A DNA stretch of 44,457 nt from Bordetella parapertussis (GTDB lineage Bacteria > Pseudomonadota > Gammaproteobacteria > Burkholderiales > Burkholderiaceae_A), in NCBI GenBank assembly GCA_945862985.1, contig CAMAZF010000018.1, positions 1 to 44,457 of the forward strand. The letters are read 5' to 3'. The stretch's first letter is position 1, and each line of letters starts with the position of its first letter. The translations under genes and the position numbers were made by a program. Below are positions 24,405 to 33,273 of the stretch, in pieces. The notes beneath the pieces were generated by a model. That model was given only the letters and a program-made list of their open reading frames with translations. It had not been told where the DNA came from and searched no databases.

Positions 24405-25510
24405 CGACGAAAGGCGTAGCGCTCGAGTTTCTCTTCATCGAGTGCTACGCCAATACCTGGCGGAAACTGCAGACGAATGCTTCCGCTGGTCATGTCGAGC
24501 TTGTTTTCCACAATGTCATCCGTGGTCTTGATGGGCCCCACGCATTCAAGGCCATCGAGCACCGCGTGGCTGGTACTCGAAAACAAGAGCTCTGCCATGG
24601 TGTTCACACCCAGGCCAAAGCCGTGACCCACCACCACCCCGAGGCCAGCGGCCTCCGCCGTAGCCAGCATGCGGGATGCTTGTAGGAAGCCGCCTTGCTT
24701 CATGACCTTGAGCTTGACGAGGTCCACGGACTGGGTGCGGATCAGCGCGATCAGGCTGGCGTAATCGGTGACCGACTCATCGGCCATGACGGGCATGGAG
24801 ACGGACCTGCGAATCCTCGCCAACCCCTCGAGGTCGTCGGCAGCCACAGGCTGCTCCATGAGCTCAAGGGCATAGGGCTCCAGCAAGCGGCCCAGCTCTA
24901 GGCCCTCATCCACTGAGTACCCGGCGTTGGCATCCACTCGGAGCGCGAAGTCGGGGCCAACGGCCTCGCGAACGGCCCGCACGCGATCTGCGTCCGCCTT
25001 CACACCGCCACCCACCTTAATCTTTGCGGATCTCCAGCCCTTCTCGTGCCACTTCACCGCCTCTGCTGCGGCCTCTTCGGGACTGACAATGCCAATCCAT
25101 GCGTTGAGTCGAAAGGTGTCGCGCACGGGACCTCCGATGAGGGTCGCGACGGAGAGCCCAGCCTTACGGCCCATGAGGTCCATACAGGCCATCTCGATGG
25201 CTGCCTTTGCATCTAGAAATCCCGACTGCGCTTGGGCAAGACGACCCATCAGGGACTGCACATTCAGTGGGTCCTGGTGGAGCGCGGCTGGGGCAAGGTT
25301 CTCTACCAGCGCATCGAGCGATTGATCAATGGTCTCGGTGGAGTAGCCGGGGGAGGGGTCAATGTTCCCCAGGCCAATGTCGCCATCGGCATCGGTGATG
25401 CGCACCACGGCACTCTTTTGGGAGCGCTTGGTGATGTAGGCATTCTTGAAGCCCGGTCCTGCGAGTGGAACCTCTACACCGAAGACTTCAATCTGACGAA
25501 GCGAGGTCAT
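24389..25510 (-). CDS. Enolase-superfamily enzyme (muconate lactonizing/mandelate racemase group)
   Basis: A 373-residue protein with the N-terminal capping domain and the (beta/alpha)7-beta barrel. Catalytic and metal residues are visible: K163-I-K165 in AKIKV, metal ligands D193 (RVDAN), E219 (MEQP) and D244 (ADES), and a second Lys at about K268 in LVKLKVMKQGG. This pattern fits the MLE subgroup (cycloisomerases, OSB synthases, dipeptide epimerases), in which two lysines flank the substrate. Substrate is undetermined. Its ATG overlaps the TauD-family stop by 4 nt, so the two enzymes are co-translated. Confidence 0.88.
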   Translation of the reverse strand: MTSLRQIEVFGVEVPLAGPGFKNAYITKRSQKSAVVRITDADGDIGLGNIDPSPGYSTETIDQSLDALVENLAPAALHQDPLNVQSLMGRLAQAQSGFLDAKAAIEMACMDLMGRKAGLSVATLIGGPVRDTFRLNAWIGIVSPEEAAAEAVKWHEKGWRSAKIKVGGGVKADADRVRAVREAVGPDFALRVDANAGYSVDEGLELGRLLEPYALELMEQPVAADDLEGLARIRRSVSMPVMADESVTDYASLIALIRTQSVDLVKLKVMKQGGFLQASRMLATAEAAGLGVVVGHGFGLGVNTMAELLFSSTSHAVLDGLECVGPIKTTDDIVENKLDMTSGSIRLQFPPGIGVALDEEKLERYAFRRYTLT

Positions 25511-26379
25511 GCAGCCTCCGCGTAAGCGATGGGCTGAGTGCCCTTGATCTGGGCGCGGTGCATCAGACGACGGCTATTGGGGTCAAAGCTGTCTCGACGA
25601 TGCAGGGTGCCGAAGTTGTCCCAGACAATGGTGTCTCCCACCCTCCAGACCTGCTCCATGGTGAACTGAGGCTGCGTGGCATGCGCCCAGAGCGCGTCGA
25701 GGAGGGCTTCGCTCTCATCAACAGGGAGCCCAACGATGTAGCTGTTTCGACGACGCCCAAGGAAGAGGAGGGGCTTGCCGGAACCGGGATGACGAATGAC
25801 CAGTGGATGATGCGCGCCGGGAGCCTCACGAACGTCGGTGACGGGTTTCATGCCAATGCGCATGATGCCTGCCGAGTTGTACGTACTGTCGTGAACGGCC
25901 TTCTTGCCTTCAATGGCCTTATGGAGGTGTGTGGGCAGGCTGTCGTAGGCCAAGTAAAGGTTTGACCAGTAGGTGTTCCCTCCTTCAGGGGGGACTTCGA
26001 TCCCGTGGAGCACAGCGCCCTTGGGCACGCTCTGAGCATAGGTCATGTCGCTATGCCAAATGGCCTCGCCGTCTCCGAGGCCGCCGATGGGTGCCTCTCC
26101 TTGCTTGATATTGGAGATGACGTTGAGCTCTGGAAACTCGGGAAGGTAGGGCTTTCCCTGTGGATTGGGCCCTGGGGGTTCCAATTCACCAAGTTCGCGT
26201 GAGAAATTCAAGAGCTCTGGGTCTGACAGCGGCTGGTCGCGAAACCGCAGCACCAGATGCTGGGCCCACAACGCGTGGAGGCGCTCACGCGCCTCGGGGC
26301 TGATGGGCTTGCGAATATCCACATTGAGCACGTCCACACCAATGGATGCTGCAATGGGTCGAATTTGAATGTCGGTCAT
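25507..26379 (-). CDS. TauD/TfdA-family Fe(II)/2-oxoglutarate dioxygenase
   Basis: A 290-residue cytoplasmic oxygenase. The iron triad is H109-x-D111 (WHSDMTY) and H260 (GTLHRRDSF); the 2-oxoglutarate-binding Arg is R271 or R275 in RRLMHR. WDNFGTLHRRD is typical of the family, which includes TauD (taurine) and TfdA (2,4-D). It could hydroxylate a substrate that then enters the downstream enzymes; nothing in the sequence reveals which. It is divergent from the LysR gene across 69 bp and is the first gene of a two-gene operon with the enolase-superfamily enzyme. Confidence 0.9.
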   Translation of the reverse strand: MTDIQIRPIAASIGVDVLNVDIRKPISPEARERLHALWAQHLVLRFRDQPLSDPELLNFSRELGELEPPGPNPQGKPYLPEFPELNVISNIKQGEAPIGGLGDGEAIWHSDMTYAQSVPKGAVLHGIEVPPEGGNTYWSNLYLAYDSLPTHLHKAIEGKKAVHDSTYNSAGIMRIGMKPVTDVREAPGAHHPLVIRHPGSGKPLLFLGRRRNSYIVGLPVDESEALLDALWAHATQPQFTMEQVWRVGDTIVWDNFGTLHRRDSFDPNSRRLMHRAQIKGTQPIAYAEAA

Positions 26380-26441
26380 GTTGCTGTCCTTATCTAGAAT
26401 TTTTGCGATACTAAATCATTATTTCAAAAGATACGGTAATA

Positions 26442-26457
26442 TTTAATCATGATTAAA
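26442..26457. promoter_or_regulatory. Palindrome over the lysR start codon, candidate operator
   Basis: A perfect 16-bp palindrome TTTAATCATGATTAAA is centred on the lysR ATG, in an A/T-rich 69-bp divergent promoter. A related half-site, TAAATCATTA, lies about 30 bp upstream. The T-N-A-rich symmetry is compatible with LysR binding and autoregulation. Confidence 0.55.
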
Positions 26458-27477
26458 AGTCCCCAAAAAGCTTCGCCGTTCGACATCATGATGCCAGTCG
26501 AACTGGATCAGCCCATAGCGGGTAAACGTGCAGGTCCCAGGCTGACACGAAGTCATTTGGAGACCATCGTTTGGGTCTCGGAGGCCCGGTCCATCCATGG
26601 CGCCGCTCAGCGGTATGGAGACCATCAGCCTCTGCTCTCCAAGCGTCTCTCTGAGGCTGAGCAGATTCTTGGAACCGAGCTCTTCATTCGGTCTCGCTCG
26701 GGATGTATTCCGCGCCCGGAGGCGAAGAACCTGATTGGACGTGCAGCGCGTGTGCTGCGTGACCTTCAAGCCCTTGAGAGCCCTGGGGAGTTTGGCCCGC
26801 GTCAGATCCGCCTTGGCTGTATTCCGCGGGTGCTCCACACCCTGTTTCCTGCATTCCTTCAGGTGGCCGAGCAAGATGAGAACCCGGTCCAGGTTCAGGC
26901 CATCGAACTGTCCTCTAGTGAACTCTTTCATGACCTGCTTCGCGGCAAGCTCGATGCCGTGATTGGCCAGCTGACTGACTTTGCGAATGAGGATGGTCTG
27001 GTGAGCATGCCGCTCTATGAGGAGGTGACGGTATTTGTAGCCGACATCGACAACGCATCCATCAAGGGCGCCATGAGTGTAGAGAAGCTCATTCAGCACC
27101 CCATGATTCTGCCGGCCTACACCACCTCCACCCGCAGGGCCTTTGAGCGTCTGGTACTGAATGAGCGGCTTGAGCCTCCATCACCCATCATTGAGACCAA
27201 GTCCTTTGCCTCCAGCCTCGCTCTTCTGAAAGGGTCCAATTGCATCGCACTGGTTCCTGAACCGGTCGCGCAGCGCTACGAGGCCGCCAAGATGGTCAAG
27301 CGCGTCAAGCTGGATCGTCAGCTGGAGCCCGTAGGCATCTGCCTGTTTTACCGATTTGATCAAACCCTCGATCCGGTCATGCGCCAGCTCGAGCTGCTCA
27401 TTCGCAAGACTTTGAAGTTACCCGTAACCCCCTCATCGACTCGAAGGAGATCCCATGCTGACCGATTACGTAGCTGA
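26449..27477 (+). CDS. LysR-family transcriptional regulator
   Basis: A 342-residue regulator. It has an N-terminal extension of about 30 residues, a helix-turn-helix (about 32-90: LETIVWVSEARSIHGAAQRYG, then QPLLSKRLSEAEQILGTELF, in parts) and a periplasmic-binding-like effector domain. The first ATG lies inside a palindrome and has no clear ribosome-binding site; an internal ATG near codon 14 is possible. It is divergent from the TauD/enolase operon, and its 3' end overlaps the MmgE/PrpD gene by 23 nt, so it may control both sides. Confidence 0.87.
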   Translation: MIKSPQKASPFDIMMPVELDQPIAGKRAGPRLTRSHLETIVWVSEARSIHGAAQRYGDHQPLLSKRLSEAEQILGTELFIRSRSGCIPRPEAKNLIGRAARVLRDLQALESPGEFGPRQIRLGCIPRVLHTLFPAFLQVAEQDENPVQVQAIELSSSELFHDLLRGKLDAVIGQLTDFANEDGLVSMPLYEEVTVFVADIDNASIKGAMSVEKLIQHPMILPAYTTSTRRAFERLVLNERLEPPSPIIETKSFASSLALLKGSNCIALVPEPVAQRYEAAKMVKRVKLDRQLEPVGICLFYRFDQTLDPVMRQLELLIRKTLKLPVTPSSTRRRSHADRLRS

Positions 27478-28837
27478 TTTTGTTTGCACGACGCAGGCGA
27501 AAGACATTCCCGCCGACGTCATGGAGCTGGGCAAGAAGTCCATGCTCGATGGCATTGGGCTGGCCATGTCTGGGTCGGTGGCAAAGTCAGGAGAGCTGGT
27601 CCGAACCCACCTGCAGAGCCTGGGCGTGACCGATGGCCCTTGTACAGTGATCGGTTCCTCCATCCGCACCGCTCCTCGTTTTGCCGCGTTTGCCAACGGG
27701 GTGGGTATCCACGCCGATGACTACGATGACACTCAGCTGGCGGTTGCGACGGACCGTGTCTATGGTCTTCTCACCCACCCCACGGCGCCCTGCTTGCCCT
27801 CGGCCATGGCCAAAGGGGAGCAGCTGAATGCATCCGGACTCGATGTGTTTGCGGCTTATCAGGTTGGTGTGGAGGTGGAGTGCAAAATCTCCGAGGCCAT
27901 CAATCCTCGGCATTATCAAACGGGCTTTCACTCCACGGCGACCTGCGGTACGTTCGCATCTGCCGCAGCCGCTGGACGTCTGATGGGCCTGAACAAGGAG
28001 GCCATGCTGCGCGCCCTCTCTATTGCAGGCAGTCAGTCGGCTGGCTTACGTGAAAACTTTGGCACCATGACCAAGCCGTTCCATGCCGGTCGCTCCTCTG
28101 AGAGTGGGGTGGTGGCTGCGGAGTTTGCAAACATCGGATGGACGGCCGCGCCCACCATTCTCGAGGCGCCGCGTGGTTTCTTTAGTGCAGCAGGCGGCGG
28201 ATACGATCCGAAAGCCATCGATGGCGTGCTGGGTAAGCCCTGGACTTTCGCATCACCGGGCGTCTCCATTAAGCCGCACCCCTCGGGCTCGCTCACCCAC
28301 CCAGGCATGACGGAGATGCTCCGCCTGATCAAGGAGCATGGCATTCGCGCAGAGGACGTGGTGAAGGTGACGGTTGGAACGAACCACAACATGCCGAACG
28401 CGCTCATCCATCATCGCCCCACCAACGAGCTGCAGGCCAAGTTCTCCATGGAGTTCTGCATGGCCATTCTGTTGCTTGACGGCCGCGCAGGCTTGAACGA
28501 GTTCACCGACGAGGTGGTGATGCGCCCAGATGTTCAGGCCATGATTGCAAAGGTGGACTTTGGTGTGGACCCTGTGGCCGAGGCTGCAGGCTTTCACAAG
28601 ATGACGACCATCATCACCATCACGCTCAAGGACGGACGTGTGGTGAAGGGCTCGGCCGACTTCGGTCGCGGAAGCCCCGCCATGCCCATGACCTACGATG
28701 AAGTGGCCGACAAGTTCCGCGAGAACTGTGAGTTTGCAAAGTTCTCGAGCACCAAAGCCAATCAGGTCATCGAGCTGGTCCGCCGCATCGAGACGGTGGG
28801 CTCTATTCGGGAGCTCACCAGTCTGTTGGCGGTCTAA
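27455..28837 (+). CDS. MmgE/PrpD-family dehydratase
   Basis: A 460-residue protein of full length for the MmgE/PrpD family, which includes 2-methylcitrate dehydratase, cis-aconitate decarboxylase and iminodisuccinate epimerase. Seen are DGIGLAMSG, GVGIHADDYDDTQ, RHYQTGFHSTATCGTFASA and SIKPHPSGSLTHPGM (in parts), the conserved core. An AAGGAGAT 5 nt before the ATG fixes the start inside the end of lysR. With a LeuCD-type hydro-lyase and an ICL-family lyase nearby, a dehydration step on an imported tricarboxylate is a reasonable inference. Confidence 0.88.
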   Translation: MLTDYVADFVCTTQAKDIPADVMELGKKSMLDGIGLAMSGSVAKSGELVRTHLQSLGVTDGPCTVIGSSIRTAPRFAAFANGVGIHADDYDDTQLAVATDRVYGLLTHPTAPCLPSAMAKGEQLNASGLDVFAAYQVGVEVECKISEAINPRHYQTGFHSTATCGTFASAAAAGRLMGLNKEAMLRALSIAGSQSAGLRENFGTMTKPFHAGRSSESGVVAAEFANIGWTAAPTILEAPRGFFSAAGGGYDPKAIDGVLGKPWTFASPGVSIKPHPSGSLTHPGMTEMLRLIKEHGIRAEDVVKVTVGTNHNMPNALIHHRPTNELQAKFSMEFCMAILLLDGRAGLNEFTDEVVMRPDVQAMIAKVDFGVDPVAEAAGFHKMTTIITITLKDGRVVKGSADFGRGSPAMPMTYDEVADKFRENCEFAKFSSTKANQVIELVRRIETVGSIRELTSLLAV

Positions 28838-28847
28838 GAAAGGCTCG

Positions 28848-30422
28848 CTAGAGCCGGAAGCTGGCCTGCTCTTGCGCATCCAGCTGCGCAATCAGGCCAG
28901 TCTCCCACTCTAGGTAGCGACGGGCGGATTCCAGGTTCCCGTCGTGCCGGTCGTGCACAAAGAAAAGGAAGTCGATGCAGTCCTCATCCGGCGGACTGTG
29001 AGGGCTTGACTCCGTATCCAGGCCCGCCTGCAGCCAGGCCGTCATCCCGCCCTCTATCAGTCCCATCACCGAGAGGCCCGCTCGCTCACAGTCCTGGGCA
29101 ATGCATGCAGCCTGAACGGGGTCGTCATGCAACATCAAGACGGACTGCCCCTGGGGTAGCCCGGGGTTGCGGCCAAGCCGCGCGCGACAGGCCCACCGGG
29201 CGCCTGCGGCATGTTGCTTTCTGAAGGCCTGTGAGCCTCGAAAGTCGAGCAGCACCGCTTGTCCTGACACCAGAAGGCGATGGGCGTCTTGCGCACTCAA
29301 GGTGGGGAGCACCTTGGTCTGGGGCCCTTGGGGCGCGAATGCTCTCCAATCTGCAGGCAGGTCTGTTGAGGCGGTCTTGCGCAGAATGAGGGGCTCATAA
29401 CCCAAGGTCTTGAGCCAGATGGCAGCCAGTGCGGCGCGTAGGCCGGTGTCATCTGACAACACGATTCGGGCGCGGCGAATGCCCGCCGTCAGATCGGTGG
29501 CCTGCACGATCTGCCCGCTCCAGGCGTGCTGGGCCCCCGGGAGATGATCAGTCGCGTATTCCTCCTCGCTGCGCACATCGACCAGGAAGAGGCATCGCCC
29601 TGCATCCTGAGCCAGCGTCATCAGCGCGGGTGGATCGATCTCCTCTAGCCCGTGCTCGGCCATGAGCTGCTTGGCACGTGTGCGACTGATTGCGATGGCC
29701 TCGGGCGTCAGGCTAGGCATGGTGGGTTTTGGATTGTCACGCTGAAGGGTGTGGCCGGCCAGCGCCCAGCCCTGAGTGCCATTCTCAATGGCGTAAATAG
29801 GGTTGGGCAGCTTGAGCGTGGCCAGCCCCGACCAGCCAATGAGGCCTCGAGTGCGCCCAGCGCAGGTGATCACGATGGGCAGACTGGAGTCCTTCACCAG
29901 CTCGCCAACTCGGTGTGCGAGTTCGCCATTGGGCACGCACTGTGCGGTGGGCAGCGTCATTTTTGCGTACTCGTTCGGGGGGCGACAGTCGAAGAGTGCG
30001 AAAGACTTACCCTGTTGCATCCAGTCATGCAGTTCAGAAGGGGTCATCATGGTGGGGTGGTCTCGGTGCTCCACCAGTTCGCCCAGCGTCTTGCTGGGAA
30101 GGTTGACGCCCTTGAAGTGGGTGAATCCTGCTGCCGCCCAAGCCGGCGCGCCGCCTTGCATCCAGTCGACCCGCGTGTAGCCCATGGCGCGAAGCAGATC
30201 TGCCGAGCGTTCAGCAAGGCCGTCTCCGTCGTCCATCAGAATGATTTCGGCATGCACATGAGGGACGAGTCGAATGATTTCAGTCTCGAGCGTGGAGTAA
30301 GGGCAGTGCACGCTGAGGAATGGATGTCCCTCGCCGTACTGACCATGCTCGCGAATGTCGAGCAGAGCGACCTCGTCTTGGCTATGAATGCGGGCCTTGA
30401 CGGCCTGAGGGGTCATGCTCAT
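28848..30422 (-). CDS. Four-domain rhodanese-like protein, only domain 2 with active-site Cys
   Basis: A 524-residue cytoplasmic protein with four rhodanese modules (about residues 1-100, 125-225, 260-350 and 375-480). Only the second has the catalytic loop: TCAGRTRG with C187. The matching loops in modules 1, 3 and 4 read MDDGDG, LSDDTG and LHDDP, without Cys. A C-terminal tail of about 45 residues (FLFFVHDRHDGN...YLEWE) is outside the rhodanese fold. ATG 30422 was chosen for its 4-nt overlap with the hydrolase stop and the GGAG upstream. Three inactive modules suggest binding or regulatory roles. Confidence 0.86.
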   Translation of the reverse strand: MSMTPQAVKARIHSQDEVALLDIREHGQYGEGHPFLSVHCPYSTLETEIIRLVPHVHAEIILMDDGDGLAERSADLLRAMGYTRVDWMQGGAPAWAAAGFTHFKGVNLPSKTLGELVEHRDHPTMMTPSELHDWMQQGKSFALFDCRPPNEYAKMTLPTAQCVPNGELAHRVGELVKDSSLPIVITCAGRTRGLIGWSGLATLKLPNPIYAIENGTQGWALAGHTLQRDNPKPTMPSLTPEAIAISRTRAKQLMAEHGLEEIDPPALMTLAQDAGRCLFLVDVRSEEEYATDHLPGAQHAWSGQIVQATDLTAGIRRARIVLSDDTGLRAALAAIWLKTLGYEPLILRKTASTDLPADWRAFAPQGPQTKVLPTLSAQDAHRLLVSGQAVLLDFRGSQAFRKQHAAGARWACRARLGRNPGLPQGQSVLMLHDDPVQAACIAQDCERAGLSVMGLIEGGMTAWLQAGLDTESSPHSPPDEDCIDFLFFVHDRHDGNLESARRYLEWETGLIAQLDAQEQASFRL

Positions 30423-31372
30423 GCGTGTGTTCTCCAAGGCGTCAGAAAGTCCCAGAGCGCCTTATAGACCAATTCTGGGTCTTGCTCGGCGGGATAGTGT
30501 CCGGTGGGAATGTCGCAGCCTTGCAGGCTAGGGGCCCAGTCAGACCAGGCCTGCAGCACCCTAAAGTGCCGGCCGCAGTGGCTGTTGCTTCCCCACAGCA
30601 CCATGACGGGACACTCTATCTTTTTCTGACCGAAGTCTGCGGTGTCCATGGCCAGGTCAACGGAGACAGTGGCGCGATAGTCTTCACACACCGCATGAAT
30701 CTGCTCTGGGGTGGTGCAGCGCACGTACTCGGCCATGGCTTGCGGCGAGAAGATCTGCAGGCCGACGCCCTTTTTGTTGAGCTTGTACTGAATGTAATAG
30801 TTCAGGTCTGCGCAGAGCAGCTTCTCAGGAAAGGGGGCCTTTTGCGCCATAAAGAACCAGTGGTAGGCCTCGAGGCCCCAGCCCATGGTGACGTTGGTGA
30901 GCACGTGGTGCGTGGGGGCAATATCCAGAGGAACAAATGCCTTGATGCGCTCGGGGTGATCGAGCGCCATGCGAAAGCCCACGCGGCCACCGCGATCATG
31001 GCCCACCACGGCCATCTCCTGAATGCCAAAATGATCGGCAACCGCGAGGAGGTCTTCCGACATGGACCGAAATGAGTAACCACTGTGGTCCTCTCCGCCG
31101 TCGGGCTTGCTGCTGTCTCCATAGCCTCTCAGGTCCGGAATCAGCAGGGTGAAGTGCCGTGCAAGCGAGGGAGCGATCTTATGCCAGCTGGCGTGGGTGA
31201 GTGGGTTTCCGTGAATCAGCAGCAGTGCGGGGCCTTGTCCGCCCTTGACGCCGTGAATGGTGGCGCCACGTCCGGGAACGTCAAACCGCTCAAACCCCTC
31301 GAAGAGCGCTTCGCCCCAGGGCACAAAATCAGGAGCATGTACGGCTCTAATGTGATCAACAGAATGAATCAT
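30419..31372 (-). CDS. Alpha/beta hydrolase, haloacetate dehalogenase-like
   Basis: A 317-residue protein closely resembling fluoroacetate/haloacetate dehalogenases. It has LLIHGNPLTH, the nucleophile elbow GHDRGGR with D126, LDIAPT with acid D150, and catalytic-type H292 in TGHYPAEQ. The halide-binding set of fluoroacetate dehalogenase (His, Trp, Tyr) appears as H171-W172 in YHWFF and Y216, and CEDYR (229-233) is also conserved. Such enzymes cleave C-halogen bonds in 2-haloacids, but some members are ordinary esterases. The ATG at 31372 fits the domain start. It is divergent from the LeuC-type gene and coupled to the rhodanese gene. Confidence 0.78.
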   Translation of the reverse strand: MIHSVDHIRAVHAPDFVPWGEALFEGFERFDVPGRGATIHGVKGGQGPALLLIHGNPLTHASWHKIAPSLARHFTLLIPDLRGYGDSSKPDGGEDHSGYSFRSMSEDLLAVADHFGIQEMAVVGHDRGGRVGFRMALDHPERIKAFVPLDIAPTHHVLTNVTMGWGLEAYHWFFMAQKAPFPEKLLCADLNYYIQYKLNKKGVGLQIFSPQAMAEYVRCTTPEQIHAVCEDYRATVSVDLAMDTADFGQKKIECPVMVLWGSNSHCGRHFRVLQAWSDWAPSLQGCDIPTGHYPAEQDPELVYKALWDFLTPWRTHA

Positions 31373-31468
31373 GGAAATCTCTCGCAGCAGGTCGATTGAA
31401 AAACAGGGATGATCCTTGAAAGTACTCAGCGTACCGCTCTGTTCAACGTTTTCGATATAGAGGAAATC

Positions 31469-32752
31469 ATGGGGTCCACCCTTGTTGAGAAGATCCTGGC
31501 AGCACATGCTGGCCTGCCCGAGGTGCGGCCTGGCCAGACCGTCGTTGCATCCGTCGATTTCGCCATGCTCACCGATGCGCGTGCGCCGAATGCCCTGAAG
31601 ATGCTGAATCGATTGGGCGAGCAGCCCCTGCGCTTTGCGACCAAGACAGCCTTGGTACTGGACCACTACTCGCCTCCTCCGAATGTGGAGGCTGCTCGAA
31701 CCCACTCCGCGATGCGCAGCTTCTCTCAAAAGGAAGGAGCAGTCCTGTACGACATTGGGGACGGAATCTGCCATCAGGTGCTGCCCGAGAAAGGGCACCT
31801 CACCTGTGGTGACTTGGTGGTGGGCACTGACAGCCACTCCGTGACTTACGGTGCGTTCAATGCGCTGGGAATGGGCGTGGAGGGGACGGATCTCTCAGCG
31901 GTGATGGCGACGGGAAAGCTCTGGTTTCAGGTGCCTCACACCATCCTGATTCGCCTGAATGGTCGTCTGGCCCCTGGGGTCTGGGCCAAGGACATCACGC
32001 TCACGCTGCTGGGTCTTTTGGGCGCAGAGGGTGCAAACTACCTGGCCATTGAGTTTGTGGGTGAGGCCATTTCCCATATGGACGTAGATGACCGCATGAC
32101 CTTGTGCAATCACTGTGCCGAGCTGGGGGCCAAGGCCGTGCTCCTACAGGCCGATGAAAAGACACTGAGCTGGCTGGAGGCCAGAGGCGCAAAGCCGCCC
32201 AGGCCAGTGCATGCCGATGCAGACGCGGTCTACTTGCGTACCATCGAGATTGATGTCTCGGCCATTGAGCCCACCGTCTCTCGACCCCACGAGGTCGATG
32301 ACGTGGTCCCTGTCAGTCAGGTGAAGGGGGTTCCCATTCGGTTTGCCTTGATTGGAACCTGCACAAATGGGCGGCTCGACGATATTCGTCAGGCTGCAGC
32401 CATTCTGCGTGGCAAGCAGCTTGCTCCCGGGGTGCGAATGATCGTCACACCAGCCTCGCGCGACATCTACCTTCAGGCTGCCAGGGAGGGTCTCATTGAG
32501 GTCCTCACCGCGGCCGGGGCCTCAGTGGAGGCTGCAGGATGTGGCACCTGTATCAGTGTGACGGGGCATCTCTATCCGGGCGATCATGAAACCATCATCA
32601 GCACCGCGAATCGAAACTTCAAGGGACGATTGGGAAATGAACTGGCCGAGATCTGGCTGGGTTCTGCAGCCACGGTCGCGGCCTCTGCATTGCGTGGGGA
32701 GATCACTGACCCAAGAACCGTTGAGCATGGGACCTGGAGGGCCGCAGCATGA
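31469..32752 (+). CDS. LeuC/aconitase-family hydro-lyase large subunit (2,3-dimethylmalate dehydratase-like)
   Basis: A 427-residue protein of the aconitase superfamily. The three [4Fe-4S] cysteines are C298 (GTCTNG), C358 and C361 (GCGTC), and DSHSVTYGAFNALGMGVEGTD is the conserved substrate region. ATG 31469 follows an AGAGGAAAT site; the upstream frame is not supported. Its ATGA overlap with the small subunit and then with an ICL-family lyase repeats the gene order known for 2,3-dimethylmalate metabolism in nicotinate fermentation, though the biosynthetic LeuC reaction or another hydroxyacid is possible. It acts as the large half of a two-subunit dehydratase/isomerase. Confidence 0.85.
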   Translation: MGSTLVEKILAAHAGLPEVRPGQTVVASVDFAMLTDARAPNALKMLNRLGEQPLRFATKTALVLDHYSPPPNVEAARTHSAMRSFSQKEGAVLYDIGDGICHQVLPEKGHLTCGDLVVGTDSHSVTYGAFNALGMGVEGTDLSAVMATGKLWFQVPHTILIRLNGRLAPGVWAKDITLTLLGLLGAEGANYLAIEFVGEAISHMDVDDRMTLCNHCAELGAKAVLLQADEKTLSWLEARGAKPPRPVHADADAVYLRTIEIDVSAIEPTVSRPHEVDDVVPVSQVKGVPIRFALIGTCTNGRLDDIRQAAAILRGKQLAPGVRMIVTPASRDIYLQAAREGLIEVLTAAGASVEAAGCGTCISVTGHLYPGDHETIISTANRNFKGRLGNELAEIWLGSAATVAASALRGEITDPRTVEHGTWRAAA

Positions 32753-33273
32753 GCAAGTCGCTGATTCAGGGGCAGGCCTTGGTGCTGGGAGATGCAGTCA
32801 ATACCGACATCCACTGCTCCTCGAAGTACCTTCCCGGAAAGGACAACGTGTTCGTGGCTGCGCATGCTTTTGAAAAGCTCTCCGCAGGCTTTCCTGACCG
32901 CGTGAAGGCCTGCGCATCGCCCATTCTGGTGGCCGGTGAGCATTTCGGAATCAACTCCTCTCGAGAGCAGGCCGCGCACGTGATGCGCGAAATGGGGGTG
33001 CGGGCGGTGTTGGCCAAGTCCTTCGCCCGAGCGTTTTATCGCAATGGCATCAATAACGGACTCGCCCTGCTGGCCTGTCCCACCGGCGATATTCAGGAGG
33101 GTGACGTCCTCTCCATTGATCTTGCTTCCGGTCTGGTGCAGGTGGAGGGTCGGCCCGATCGCTCTGGAGACGGACTTCCGCCGGTGCTCTTAGATCTCAT
33201 CTCAGAAGGAGGACTTCTGAGCTATCTGGCTCGTCATGGAGGCTGGCCAGAACCGATACGAGCAGCACGATGA
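32749..33273 (+). CDS. LeuD-family hydro-lyase small subunit
   Basis: A 174-residue swivelling-domain subunit. NTDIHCSSKYLPGKD, where the YLxG loop governs substrate choice, and GEHFGINSSREQA are the conserved elements. It overlaps the large subunit gene and the lyase gene by 4 nt each. The YLPGKD loop is of the LeuD/homoaconitase-like type rather than AcnA. Together with the large subunit it should form a dehydratase or isomerase of a hydroxy-di- or tricarboxylate. Confidence 0.87.
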   Translation: MSKSLIQGQALVLGDAVNTDIHCSSKYLPGKDNVFVAAHAFEKLSAGFPDRVKACASPILVAGEHFGINSSREQAAHVMREMGVRAVLAKSFARAFYRNGINNGLALLACPTGDIQEGDVLSIDLASGLVQVEGRPDRSGDGLPPVLLDLISEGGLLSYLARHGGWPEPIRAAR

